Source of the DNA: Planotetraspora thailandica
GTDB taxonomy: Bacteria > Actinomycetota > Actinomycetes > Streptosporangiales > Streptosporangiaceae
DNA: 64,000 bases
NCBI RefSeq assembly: GCF_016863335.1
Contig: NZ_BOOR01000018.1
Coordinates: 62,001 to 126,000, forward strand
Direction: 5' to 3'
Shown here piece after piece: positions 1 to 9,954 of the stretch (positions within the stretch are counted from its first letter, which is position 1; the number at the start of each line of letters is the position of its first letter). A program made the translations under genes and the position numbers. Below the pieces are notes generated by a model, which did no database searches, was not told the origin of the DNA, and saw only the letters and a program-made list of their open reading frames with translations.

Positions 1-223
1 GCATGCCGTACGGCAGGTCGTGTTCGAGCGGATCCTGTGTCTCGTCCGGCAGGTCGGCGGTGATCCGCCGCAGGTCGCCCGCCGTGCGGGCGGACAAGGT
101 GGCGTCGAGGCGCTCGTCGAGCTCGTCGCGGGTGATCCGGCCCTGCGCGAACGCGTCGTGCAGGGCCTGGGTCACCTCGTCACGCTCTTTGTCGCCGATC
201 CGGATCTCGTCCCTGGAGGCCAT
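1..223 (-). CDS. DUF1707 domain protein, C-terminus cut by window edge
   Basis: Reading the minus strand from an ATG at 223 gives about 74 residues before the window ends. They begin MASRDEIRIGDKERDEV and continue through an LHDAFAQGRIT..ELDERL stretch and a DLRRITADLP ending, which is the DUF1707 (SHOCT-like) domain found at the N-terminus of many actinobacterial membrane or envelope-stress proteins. The start is supported by GAGGAG within the end of the PadR gene, whose stop lies only 6 bp upstream, so the two are probably co-transcribed. What follows the domain cannot be seen, so its role cannot be stated. Confidence 0.85.
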   Translation of the reverse strand, partial: MASRDEIRIGDKERDEVTQALHDAFAQGRITRDELDERLDATLSARTAGDLRRITADLPDETQDPLEHDLPYGM

Positions 224-229
224 GTGCCG

Positions 230-949
230 TCACTCCTCGGCGGGGTCGCCGTCTGCGAGGATCTGGTACAGCTTGCGCCGGGTCTCCGTCATCACCTGCT
301 TGGCCTCCCTGATCTGGCCGTCGGTGCCGCTGTGCGCGAGCTGGAACAGGGCGGAGGCCGCCTGGCGGGACAGGTCGAACAGCTCGTGGACGTTCTCCCC
401 GATGTCGGGCGTCATGTCCTCCCACGGCGCCCGGACCTCGTCCTGGTGGGCGTCGATGTAGCCGAGACCGGCCTCGGTGAGGCGGAAGGTCTTGCGGCCG
501 TCGCTCTCCTCGGCGCGGACCAGGCCCTCGTCGGTGAGCTGCTGGAGCGCCGGGTAGACGGCGCCGGGGCTGGGCTTCCAGCCGCCCTCGCTGCGCTCGG
601 CGATCTCCTGGATGATCTGGTAGCCGTTGCGGGGCTCCTCGGCCAGCAGCGCGAGGATGGCGGCGCGGACGTCGCCGCGCTTGGCCTTGCGCGCCCGGCC
701 GAAGCCGCGGCCGCCGAACGGGAAACCGGGTCCGAACGGACCGCCGGGCCCGCCCGGTCCGAAGCCGCCCCACGGCCCGCGCCCCCGGTGGCCGGCCCTG
801 TGGCGGTGCTCGTGCGAGTCGGCGTTGTGGTGTTCGTCATGCCACATGGCTGCTCCCTTCATGGCGGCGGCACGGAGCACGTGCCGCATGTGACGGCGGA
901 ACTCCTCTCGACGGGCCCATGGCCCGTCCATGGCGAATGCGGATGTCAT
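230..949 (-). CDS. PadR family transcriptional regulator
   Basis: 239 residues. Residues 1-90 are a flexible His-, Gly- and Pro-rich leader (HEHRHR near 47, repeated FGPG near 62-76). Residues about 91-168 form the PadR winged helix (RGDVRAAILALLAEEPRNGYQ, then PSPGAVYPALQQL..EGLV and GRKTFRLTEAG), and a helical C-terminal dimerisation region follows. PadR proteins are usually repressors of nearby genes and of themselves. An AGGGGG Shine-Dalgarno 5 bp before the ATG supports this start. A perfect 12-bp inverted repeat sits directly upstream at 962-1011 and is the obvious autoregulatory site. The ligand is unknown. The DUF1707 gene follows 6 bp downstream, and similar sequence words occur upstream of aconitase. 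Confidence 0.9.
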   Translation of the reverse strand: MTSAFAMDGPWARREEFRRHMRHVLRAAAMKGAAMWHDEHHNADSHEHRHRAGHRGRGPWGGFGPGGPGGPFGPGFPFGGRGFGRARKAKRGDVRAAILALLAEEPRNGYQIIQEIAERSEGGWKPSPGAVYPALQQLTDEGLVRAEESDGRKTFRLTEAGLGYIDAHQDEVRAPWEDMTPDIGENVHELFDLSRQAASALFQLAHSGTDGQIREAKQVMTETRRKLYQILADGDPAEE

Positions 950-961
950 GAATCCCCCTAG

Positions 962-1011
962 GAACTGTCTCGACTATCTCTTGATGCTTCGACGATATAT
1001 CGAGACAGTTC
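962..1011. promoter_or_regulatory. Palindromic operator upstream of padR
   Basis: GAACTGTCTCGA at 962-973 is matched by its exact reverse complement TCGAGACAGTTC at 1000-1011. Between the arms lie TCTTGATG and the palindromic CGATATATCG. The element starts 12 bp upstream of the PadR ATG, so binding would block its promoter. Assignment to PadR is inferred from position. Confidence 0.7.
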
Positions 1012-1045
1012 TTAGAACAACCCCCTTTGTCCCGTGGGGCGGCGA

Positions 1046-1588
1046 TCAGGGTTCCCGCGCCGCCTTGCGACGGTCGGCGTACGCCCGCGACTTGGCCCGG
1101 TTGCCGCAGACGCGCATCGTGCACCACCGCCGGGTGCGGCTCCTGGTGGAGTCCCAGAACACCCACTCACACGAATGGTCCGGGCACTGCTTGAGCCGCA
1201 GCCACTCCCCGCCGGCCACCACCAGGGCCCATGCCGTGCCGATGGCGGCGAGCGGGCCCGATCCGTCCAGCGGTTCCCCCGGCTCGCCTCCCGCCCGGAG
1301 CACCACCCGCAGGGGCAGTGCGTCCAGTACGGCCTGGGCCTCCTCGATCGCGCGCACGTCGGGGCCGCCCCCGTTGGTGGCCAGCAGCCGGGCCCGCAGG
1401 CCGGTCCGCAGGGTGATCGCCCGCCGATGCGTGGCCGCGTCGACCCCGTCGTGGGGCAGCCCCTGCTCGCGTAGCCAGTCCGTCAGCTCGGAGGGTGACG
1501 TGATGATGTCCGTGCCCTCCTCGGCGTCCACCGTGTTGGCGAAGTCGCGTATCAGCGCCGCGTGGCGGGACGGCTCACTCATGGTCAC
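1046..1588 (-). CDS. CGNR zinc finger (ABATE domain) protein
   Basis: 180 residues. The N-terminal part (RHAALIRDFANTVD...) looks like the ABATE, putative stress-induced, domain. The last 45 residues are the CGNR zinc finger: a CPDHSCEWVFWD segment, then WCTMRVCGNRAKSRAYA followed by basic residues. This family is thought to bind DNA and act as transcriptional regulators in actinobacteria and proteobacteria. The gene is divergent from an MFS transporter with only 80 bp between starts, so control of that transporter is likely. There is no experimental function for most members. Confidence 0.9.
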   Translation of the reverse strand: MTMSEPSRHAALIRDFANTVDAEEGTDIITSPSELTDWLREQGLPHDGVDAATHRRAITLRTGLRARLLATNGGGPDVRAIEEAQAVLDALPLRVVLRAGGEPGEPLDGSGPLAAIGTAWALVVAGGEWLRLKQCPDHSCEWVFWDSTRSRTRRWCTMRVCGNRAKSRAYADRRKAAREP

Positions 1589-1619
1589 TCCTCTGCCTGG
1601 CTCTCTTCCATCAAATCAC

Positions 1620-1646
1620 TTAGCCGGTTACGGTCGAGCCGACTAA
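1620..1646. promoter_or_regulatory. Imperfect inverted repeat between CGNR gene and MFS gene
   Basis: TTAGCCGG at 1620-1627 faces CCGACTAA at 1639-1646, with one mismatch and an 11-bp spacer. It lies in the short divergent promoter region, 23 bp before the MFS start codon, where a bound regulator would control both genes. The binder is not known; the CGNR protein is the first candidate. Confidence 0.5.
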
Positions 1647-1668
1647 CTCGATAGACGGTTGGAGTGCC

Positions 1669-2988
1669 GTGAGCGAGACGAACGAGGCCCTGCAGGCGTC
1701 GCCGGACGCCCTCGAGCGGATCGCGCGCCGCAACGAGGTCGTGCTGGTCGCCTTCACCGCGACGACCAACCTGGCCGACGGAGTCCTGAAGATCGCGCTG
1801 CCGCTGCTCGCCGTCGGACTCGGCGGCTCACCGGGGCAGGTCGCCGTGGTCGGGCTCACGCTCACGCTGCCCTGGCTGCTCGTGTCGCTCCCGGTGGGCG
1901 TGCTGGCCGACCGGGCCGACCGCCGCAGGCTCGTCATCCTGGCCGACCTCGTACGGCTCGCCGCGGCCGGGGCGCTGCTCGTCGCCGGTGCAGGGGACGG
2001 GATCTCCCTGGCCGCCCTCTACGCGGCCGGAGTGGTCATCGGCACCGCCGAGGTCGTGGCCAACACGGCCACCGGCGCCATGGTGCCCGCCGCCGTGCCC
2101 CGAAGCCGCAGGGCCAGGGCGAACGCGTGGATCGCGGGCGCGGAGACCCTGGCCAACGAGTTCTGCGGGCCCGCGGTCGGCGGGTTGCTCGTCGGCGTCG
2201 GCGCCTCACTCGCCCTGGGGTTCTCGGCGGGCGCCTTCGCCGCGGGAGCCGTACTGATCGTGCTTCTCGCCGGCTCGTTCCGGCCCGCGCGCGCAGACCG
2301 GCCGGCGCATCACGGCCCCGCCGATTCCGCCTCTGGAGACCGGGGGAGCGCGGCGGCCCTGTTCGGCGAGATCGTGGAGGGACTGCGCTTCCTGTGGCGC
2401 GACCGGTTGCTGCGCACCCTGACCCTGACCATCACCGTCCTGGCGGGGGCGTGGAGCGCGTGGCTGGCGCTCATGCCGTCCTACGCGACCGCCGTGCTGG
2501 AGGCCGATCCGAAGGCGTACGGATTGCTGATCAGCGCCATCGGCCTGGGCGGGCTCGCAGGAGCGGCGCTCACCTCCGTGGTCAACCGGCTGCTCGGGGT
2601 GCGCTGGGCGTTGTTCGCCGACCTGATCGGCACGTTCCTCATGATGGCCGTACCCGCGTCGTTCCCGTCCGCGTGGGCCGTCGGCGCGGCGGCGTTCGCC
2701 GGGGGCATGGGCGGCACGCTCTGGACGGTGAACTCCCGCACGATCGCTCAGGCGCTCGTGCCCGACCGCCTGCTCGGCAGGTACGGCTCGGCCGCGCGCC
2801 TGCTCGGATGGGGCACCCTTCCCCTCGGCGCGGGCCTGGCCGGTGGGCTGGCCGAAGCATTCGGACTGCGAGCGGGGTTCGCCGTGTTCGCGGCGGCGGT
2901 GGCGGTGCTGGTCGTGCCGTTCCTGTGGGCGGTCACCCCGTCTGAGCTGCGACGGGCCGCCGATTCCGAGTCCGCGACAGCAGAGTGA
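1669..2988 (+). CDS. MFS transporter, probable drug exporter
   Basis: 439 residues with about 12 hydrophobic segments. After a cytoplasmic start come TM1-2 and the MFS signature loop GVLADRADRRRLVILADLVRL near residue 84, then the long central loop near 205-235 (charged, Ser/Gly-rich), then the second six-helix half. The pattern fits the enterobactin/macrolide exporter-like MFS group. GTG start at 1669 with GGAG 4 bp upstream. Substrate is unknown. The divergent CGNR regulator and the inverted repeat between them suggest an inducible efflux pair. Confidence 0.88.
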   Translation: MSETNEALQASPDALERIARRNEVVLVAFTATTNLADGVLKIALPLLAVGLGGSPGQVAVVGLTLTLPWLLVSLPVGVLADRADRRRLVILADLVRLAAAGALLVAGAGDGISLAALYAAGVVIGTAEVVANTATGAMVPAAVPRSRRARANAWIAGAETLANEFCGPAVGGLLVGVGASLALGFSAGAFAAGAVLIVLLAGSFRPARADRPAHHGPADSASGDRGSAAALFGEIVEGLRFLWRDRLLRTLTLTITVLAGAWSAWLALMPSYATAVLEADPKAYGLLISAIGLGGLAGAALTSVVNRLLGVRWALFADLIGTFLMMAVPASFPSAWAVGAAAFAGGMGGTLWTVNSRTIAQALVPDRLLGRYGSAARLLGWGTLPLGAGLAGGLAEAFGLRAGFAVFAAAVAVLVVPFLWAVTPSELRRAADSESATAE

Positions 2989-2998
2989 TACAGATCAC
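2985..2998. promoter_or_regulatory. Possible Crp/GlxR-type binding site
   Basis: GTGATACAGATCAC has the GTGA-N6-TCAC symmetry of cAMP-receptor-protein sites. It overlaps the MFS stop codon and lies about 220 bp before the DUF457 gene. A single match of this length in 64 kb can be chance, so confidence is low. Confidence 0.3.
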
Positions 2999-3050
2999 GA
3001 ATTTATCTCGGGAATCGGGAACAGGATCCGGGACGGGTGCGTTGGACCCA

Positions 3051-3116
3051 GCAGACGGGATTGTTCTGCTCTGAGAGGGCTGGGGGGTGCTCTCGGAGAG
3101 GAACAATCCCGTCTGC
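3051..3116. terminator. Long perfect hairpin downstream of the MFS gene
   Basis: GCAGACGGGATTGTTC at 3051-3066 pairs without mismatch with GAACAATCCCGTCTGC at 3101-3116. Inside, CTCTGAGAG can pair further with CTCTCGGAG through one G-U pair, leaving a small GGCTGGGGGGTG loop. There is no clear T-run, so it is either a factor-assisted bidirectional terminator or an RNA/DNA regulatory structure in front of the DUF457 gene. Confidence 0.6.
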
Positions 3117-3215
3117 CGTTTCCGCGGTCTGACGCTCCCTGCACGACACGCGGCAAATGCCGGGTTCGCTGATTTTGTCGGCTGCTTGCCGTACAGTCTC
3201 GGCCGTGATCTTGTC

Positions 3216-3935
3216 ATGATGGGGCATTCGCATGCCCTCAGTGGGGCTGTCGCCTGGCTGGCGGTCTCGCCGGCACTTGTAGCACTTCCCGGTGTCATCT
3301 CGCCGGAACTCGCCACGGTCACGGGCACCGTGATGAACCCGCCGGAGCTGATCGCGGGCGCGGTCATCTGTGCGGGCGCCGCCATGCTGCCCGACCTCGA
3401 CCACCCGAGCGCCACCATCGCCCAGACCTTCGGGCCGGCGACATGGCTGCTCAGCAAGGGGGTCAACTTCGCCAGCGGCGGCCACAGGCATGCCACCCAC
3501 TCGTTGTTGTTCGCGGCAGTGACCGGGGTGGGCGCCCACTTCCTGGGGCACTACACGACGGTCGGGCGGGACATCCTGGTCGTACTGATGATCGGCCTGG
3601 CGTTACGCGCCCTCGGCATCGGCATCCCGAACAAGACGATCACTTCGGCGGTGCTCAACATCGCGCTGACGGCGGGTCTGTTCACCGCGTTCTACTTCAT
3701 GGACGTCACGTATTCCTGGCTGGGGTTCGCGATCGGGGTCGGCTGCCTCGCCCACGTGGTCGGCGACTGCCTGACCGAGCGCGGCTGCCCGGTGCTGTGG
3801 CCGATCAAGGCCCGCTGGCTGCTGCCGTGGGACATCGGCTTCAAGACGGGCAAGAAGTTCGAGAACCAGATCGTCGGCCCCGTCCTGTCGATCGCCGTGG
3901 TCGCGCTTCTCTGCCTGCGTCTCATGCCCGCCTGA
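3216..3935 (+). CDS. DUF457/YdjM-like membrane metal-dependent hydrolase
   Basis: 239 residues from ATG 3216 (a second ATG follows at 3219). MGHSHALSG at the N-terminus, LPDLDHPS near 52 and GGHRHATHS near 90 place conserved His and Asp residues at membrane edges, as in the YdjM/DUF457 family of predicted inner-membrane metal-dependent hydrolases. Several hydrophobic segments follow, with HVVGDCLTERG near 180 carrying further conserved His/Asp. Family members are LexA-regulated in E. coli; no such site is evident here. Substrate unknown. A reading frame extends further upstream, but that part runs into the 3051-3116 hairpin and is unlikely to be translated. Confidence 0.8.
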   Translation: MMGHSHALSGAVAWLAVSPALVALPGVISPELATVTGTVMNPPELIAGAVICAGAAMLPDLDHPSATIAQTFGPATWLLSKGVNFASGGHRHATHSLLFAAVTGVGAHFLGHYTTVGRDILVVLMIGLALRALGIGIPNKTITSAVLNIALTAGLFTAFYFMDVTYSWLGFAIGVGCLAHVVGDCLTERGCPVLWPIKARWLLPWDIGFKTGKKFENQIVGPVLSIAVVALLCLRLMPA

Positions 3936-4030
3936 GCCCTTCCTCCGGGCCCTGAGTTGCGGGCCTTCGACGTCGTACGGCACGGCCATGGAGCCGTGCC
4001 GTACCCGTATGCTTGCCGACCGGCTAGTAA

Positions 4031-4075
4031 CTTGATGTCGAGATATCTTCCGAGATATCTTGATGTCGAGACATC
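4031..4075. promoter_or_regulatory. Compound repeat operator upstream of acnA
   Basis: TTGATGTCGAGA occurs twice, at 4032-4043 and 4060-4071, exactly 28 bp apart. Between and overlapping them are two copies of the self-complementary AGATATCT at 4041-4048 and 4053-4060. The block lies 100 bp before the aconitase start. It shares the words TCTTGATG and TCGAGACA with the inverted repeat in front of padR. The regulator is not known. Confidence 0.6.
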
Positions 4076-4174
4076 CGCCGCGCGGCACCTCGTTGCCTGA
4101 CGCGTCCCGCTGGTGCGGCAGGATGCATTACGAACCGTGAGACATAGCCAGGAACCCTTGGGGAGGCGACTTTC

Positions 4175-6949
<2,775 letters not shown>

Positions 6950-6964
6950 GCTAGACGGCAGTGA

Positions 6965-6998
6965 GCCGCCCGGGATGGATTTCTCCGCCCCGGGCGGC
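6965..6998. terminator. Bidirectional terminator between acnA and mazF
   Basis: GCCGCCCGGG at 6965-6974 pairs perfectly with CCCGGGCGGC at 6989-6998 across a 14-nt loop. It sits between the 3' ends of two convergent genes. Confidence 0.75.
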
Positions 6999-7003
6999 CT
7001 GTA

Positions 7004-7336
7004 TTAGAACATCCGCTCGAGCAGATCGAGCACCTCATGGACGACCGTCCGTGGAGCTCGCCCTAACCGGCATTCCATCCGGAGGGGGGATATGGCACGC
7101 GCCTGCTGTGGCATCACCCAACTCGTCTTGTGCAGACCGGTGCTCTGGGGCGGAACCTCGACATGGTGGCTCCATCCCCGATCTCGGGTCGTCAACGGAG
7201 CGACGATGACGAGTTTGAAGCCCGCCGCGTTGTAGCGGCCGTTGCTGAGGACCAGAGCAGGGCGCGGAAAGCCCTGTTCTGCGCCGACCGGCTCACCGAA
7301 GTCGGCGAACCAGATGTCACCTTGAGAAAGCCTCAT
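7004..7336 (-). CDS. MazF/PemK-type endoribonuclease toxin
   Basis: 110 residues beginning MRLSQGDIWFADFGEP, with the PRPALVLSNGRYN and VIVAPLTT strands of the PemK/MazF fold; SWVMPQQARAISP near 78 matches the loop with the conserved Ser/Asp-type residues of the family. Such toxins cleave mRNA at short motifs. The ATG at 7336 overlaps the stop of the upstream antitoxin gene (ATGA), so translation is coupled. An earlier ATG in frame lies inside the antitoxin gene and is unlikely. Convergent with acnA. Toxin activity is inferred from family only. Confidence 0.88.
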   Translation of the reverse strand: MRLSQGDIWFADFGEPVGAEQGFPRPALVLSNGRYNAAGFKLVIVAPLTTRDRGWSHHVEVPPQSTGLHKTSWVMPQQARAISPLRMECRLGRAPRTVVHEVLDLLERMF

Positions 7337-7638
7337 CCGCGTTTCTCGGGGAAGTCGATGAGGCCCTCCCATTCAGGGGCGATGCGGCGAGTGCGGGAGG
7401 GGGGCCCTTGAAGCTCATCGCTCTCCGCGAGGTACTCGGCCCAGCCTTCCGGGTCCTCTCGTTGCGTTCGCTCGATCTGCTCGCGCACGGTCTGCCAGAA
7501 CCGTTTCGTCTCGTAGTCGTCGACGGCGTCGTCGATCACTGCGGTCATGGGTCTGCCTTCCTGTTCGGCGATTCGCGCGATCTTGTCGCGAGTAACGGTG
7601 CCGACCCGGATCGTGGTGTGCTTCTGCTCGCCGCCCAT
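7333..7638 (-). CDS. Ribbon-helix-helix antitoxin partner of MazF
   Basis: 101 residues. The N-terminal TTIRVGTVTRDKIARIAEQEG...MTAVIDDAVDDY reads as a ribbon-helix-helix DNA-binding unit. The C-terminal half is acidic (REDPEGWAEYLAESDEL) and ends in a region suited to wrapping the toxin. It is encoded immediately upstream of the MazF-like gene with a 4-bp overlap. Such antitoxins neutralise the RNase and repress the operon. The adjoining intergenic 7639-7799 is relatively AT-rich and should hold the promoter. Confidence 0.85.
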   Translation of the reverse strand: MGGEQKHTTIRVGTVTRDKIARIAEQEGRPMTAVIDDAVDDYETKRFWQTVREQIERTQREDPEGWAEYLAESDELQGPPSRTRRIAPEWEGLIDFPEKRG

Positions 7639-7799
7639 GTGAAGAGGCTACGGCGATGTCACGGATCGGTCTTTGACGACGTCGTCGAGATACAACCATA
7701 CAAGCGAGCTGATTACTCTCGCAATGACTTTCGATTACTGACGGTGATTGGCTGATATTCGGTTGCCGACGGCGCGAGCGGGCGGCAGGGTGGCCCGGC

Positions 7800-8525
7800 A
7801 TGTGGTTCGAGTGGTTTCCGCTGATAGCGGGGGGTTTGGCGGTCTTCGTCGGCGCGATCGTCCAGGGCGGCGTGGGTTTCGGGATGGGACTGATCGCCTC
7901 GCCCCTGATCACGTTGATCGATCCGGGTGTGATGCCGGGCGCCGTCCAGGTCGTCAACGCCGTGCTGCCGTTGTTCACGCTCGCGCTGGAGTGGCGACGA
8001 ATCGACTGGCCGGGCCTGGGCTTCGCGCTGCTCGGCAGGCTCCCCGGCAGTGCTCTGGGGGCCCTCGTCGTGGTCTACGTGAGCACCCGCACCCTCGGGG
8101 TTCTGGTCGGGCTGATGGTGGTGGCCGCGGCGGTGGCGACGGCGCGCGCGGTGGCGGTTCGGCGCAACGGGTTCACGTTGACGGCGGCGGGATTCCTGTC
8201 CGGGATCACCGGCACTGCCACGGGCATCGGCGGTCCGCCGATGGGGCTGGTCTACCAGAGCGCCCGAGGTCCGCAGATCAGGGCCACGCTGGCGATGTTC
8301 TTCTTCCTGAGCGCGACGCAGTCCCTCGCCTTGCTCGCACTCGTCGGCAGGCTGCCGGCCCACGCCCTGAGCACGGGGCTGGCGCTCGTTCCGTTCGTGG
8401 TCGTCGGGTTCGTCGTGTCGGCGCCCCTGAGGCGTTATCTGGACGGCGGAAGGGTCCGTACCGCACTGCTCGGACTCGCGATCATTTCCGCGTGTGCGCT
8501 TATTGGCGAGAGTCTTGCGGGCTGA
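7800..8525 (+). CDS. TauE/SafE family membrane permease
   Basis: 241 residues, about 7-8 hydrophobic segments. FVGAIVQGGVGFGMGLIASPL near residue 16 and a second related segment TGTATGIGGPPMGLVYQ near 135 are the internal duplication typical of TauE/SafE (sulfite exporter-like) proteins. Members move sulfite, sulfoacetate or other organic anions across the membrane; substrate here is unknown. The preceding GC-rich 7745-7799 shows no clear ribosome site. No sulfur gene adjoins it. Confidence 0.85.
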   Translation: MWFEWFPLIAGGLAVFVGAIVQGGVGFGMGLIASPLITLIDPGVMPGAVQVVNAVLPLFTLALEWRRIDWPGLGFALLGRLPGSALGALVVVYVSTRTLGVLVGLMVVAAAVATARAVAVRRNGFTLTAAGFLSGITGTATGIGGPPMGLVYQSARGPQIRATLAMFFFLSATQSLALLALVGRLPAHALSTGLALVPFVVVGFVVSAPLRRYLDGGRVRTALLGLAIISACALIGESLAG

Positions 8526-8555
8526 CGAGAGCCGGGTGAACCTTCTGTTTCTCCA

Positions 8556-8633
8556 TTGTTACCGCGGACAACAAAAGTTACCTTCCTGTGTCTTACGCCC
8601 GTTTGTGTTCTGGCTTACGTTGTCCCAAACAAC
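8556..8633. promoter_or_regulatory. Two inverted repeats upstream of the sugar transporter
   Basis: TTGTT-N9-AACAA at 8556-8574 and GTTGT-N5-ACAAC at 8619-8633 lie in the 249-bp region before the binding-protein gene. The region is AT-richer than its surroundings. The ROK regulator at the far end of the operon is the likely binder; this is inferred from position and from the AT-rich inverted repeats that ROK/XylR proteins favour. Confidence 0.45.
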
Positions 8634-8774
8634 ATTCCCTGGATCGGTGAGTGTCGTGACCCGGCCCCGCCGTACCGGGCGGTCGGTTTGCGCAATCTCA
8701 GTGCCGGCTTCTGAGATCGCCGCATGCCGGCCGCATTTCTCATAGACCCCCAGCCAGAGAAAGGACCCACGCCC

Positions 8775-9890
8775 ATGCGCAAGGGGATCCTCACGCTTGG
8801 CGCCGCAGCGGCGGCGCTGTCCCTCGGTCTCACCGCCTGTGGGGGCGACAACGGTGGCTCCAGTGCCTCGGGCAGCGGCGCTCCGTCGGCGTCCGGCGCC
8901 TCGATCGGCAAGATCGGTGTCATCCTCCCCGACAGCAAGTCCTCGGCCCGGTGGGAGACCGCCGACCGGAAGTTCCTCAAGGCGGCCTTCGACGCGGCCG
9001 GTGTCCAGTCGGACATCCAGAACGCGCAGGGCGACAAGACGGCGTTCCAGACCATCGCCGACCAGATGATCACGAACGGCGCCAAGGTTCTCGTGATCGT
9101 GAACCTGGACAGCGGCACCGGCAAGGCCGTGCTCGACAAGGCGGCTTCGCAGGGCGTCGCGACGATCGACTACGACCGCCTCACCCTCGGCGGCAGCGCC
9201 TCCTACTACGTGTCGTTCGACAACGAGAAGGTCGGTCAGCTGCAGGGCGAGGGCCTGGTCAAGTGCCTGACCGACAACAAGGCGCAGAAGCCGATCGTGG
9301 CCGAGCTGAACGGCTCGCCGACCGACAACAACGCCACGCTGTTCAAGAACGGCTACGACTCCGTGCTCAAGCCGAAGTACGACTCCGGTGAGTACGTGAA
9401 GGGCCCGGACGACTCGGTTCCGGACTGGGACAACGCGCAGGCCGGGACGATCTTCGAGCAGCAGCTGACCCAGCAGCCCAAGATCGCCGGTGTCCTCGCG
9501 GCGAACGACGGCCTCGGCAACGCGGCCATCGCGGTGCTGAAGAAGGAGAAGCTGAACGGCAAGGTCCCGGTCACCGGCCAGGACGCGACCGTGCAGGGCC
9601 TGCAGAACATCCTCGTCGGCGACCAGTGCATGACGGTCTACAAGGCGATCAAGAAGGAGGCCGACGCGGCCTCGCAGCTGGCCATCGCCCTCGCCAAGGG
9701 CGAGAAGCCCTCCGCCCCGGCGACCGTCAAGGACCCGGAATCCGGCCGTGACGTTCCCTCGGTTCTTCTCGACCCCCAGGCGATTTACTTCGACAACGTC
9801 AAGGACGTCGTCAACGACGGTTACGTCACGAAGGAAGAGCTGTGCACCGGCGAGTTCGCCGCCAAGTGCACCGAGGCCGGAATCAGCTGA
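8775..9890 (+). CDS. xylF: Sugar ABC transporter substrate-binding lipoprotein (XylF-like)
   Basis: 371 residues from ATG 8775. A signal peptide ends in LTAC with the lipidated Cys at 22, followed by a Ser/Gly linker. The mature part (IGVILPDSKSSARWETADRKFL, YDRLTLGGSASYYVSFDN, VPVTGQDATVQGLQNI) is the periplasmic-binding type I fold of the D-xylose/multiple-sugar group. It would sit on the outer face of the membrane and deliver a pentose to the permease. First gene of a four-gene set; a strong hairpin follows it. Xylose is the best guess, by resemblance and by the ROK regulator; other pentoses are possible. Confidence 0.88.
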   Translation: MRKGILTLGAAAAALSLGLTACGGDNGGSSASGSGAPSASGASIGKIGVILPDSKSSARWETADRKFLKAAFDAAGVQSDIQNAQGDKTAFQTIADQMITNGAKVLVIVNLDSGTGKAVLDKAASQGVATIDYDRLTLGGSASYYVSFDNEKVGQLQGEGLVKCLTDNKAQKPIVAELNGSPTDNNATLFKNGYDSVLKPKYDSGEYVKGPDDSVPDWDNAQAGTIFEQQLTQQPKIAGVLAANDGLGNAAIAVLKKEKLNGKVPVTGQDATVQGLQNILVGDQCMTVYKAIKKEADAASQLAIALAKGEKPSAPATVKDPESGRDVPSVLLDPQAIYFDNVKDVVNDGYVTKEELCTGEFAAKCTEAGIS

Positions 9891-9901
9891 CAAACGAAAT
9901 C

Positions 9902-9931
9902 GGGCCGGTACGGCATTCGCCGTACCGGCCC
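9902..9931 (+). terminator. Intra-operon hairpin after the binding-protein gene
   Basis: GGGCCGGTACGGC pairs perfectly with GCCGTACCGGCCC around an ATTC loop (13-bp stem). It lies between the binding-protein and ATPase genes with no T-run. This arrangement commonly protects the upstream mRNA or partly terminates, so that binding protein is made in excess. Confidence 0.75.
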
Positions 9932-9954
9932 CTTGAAGTACGGAGTCCTCCATC

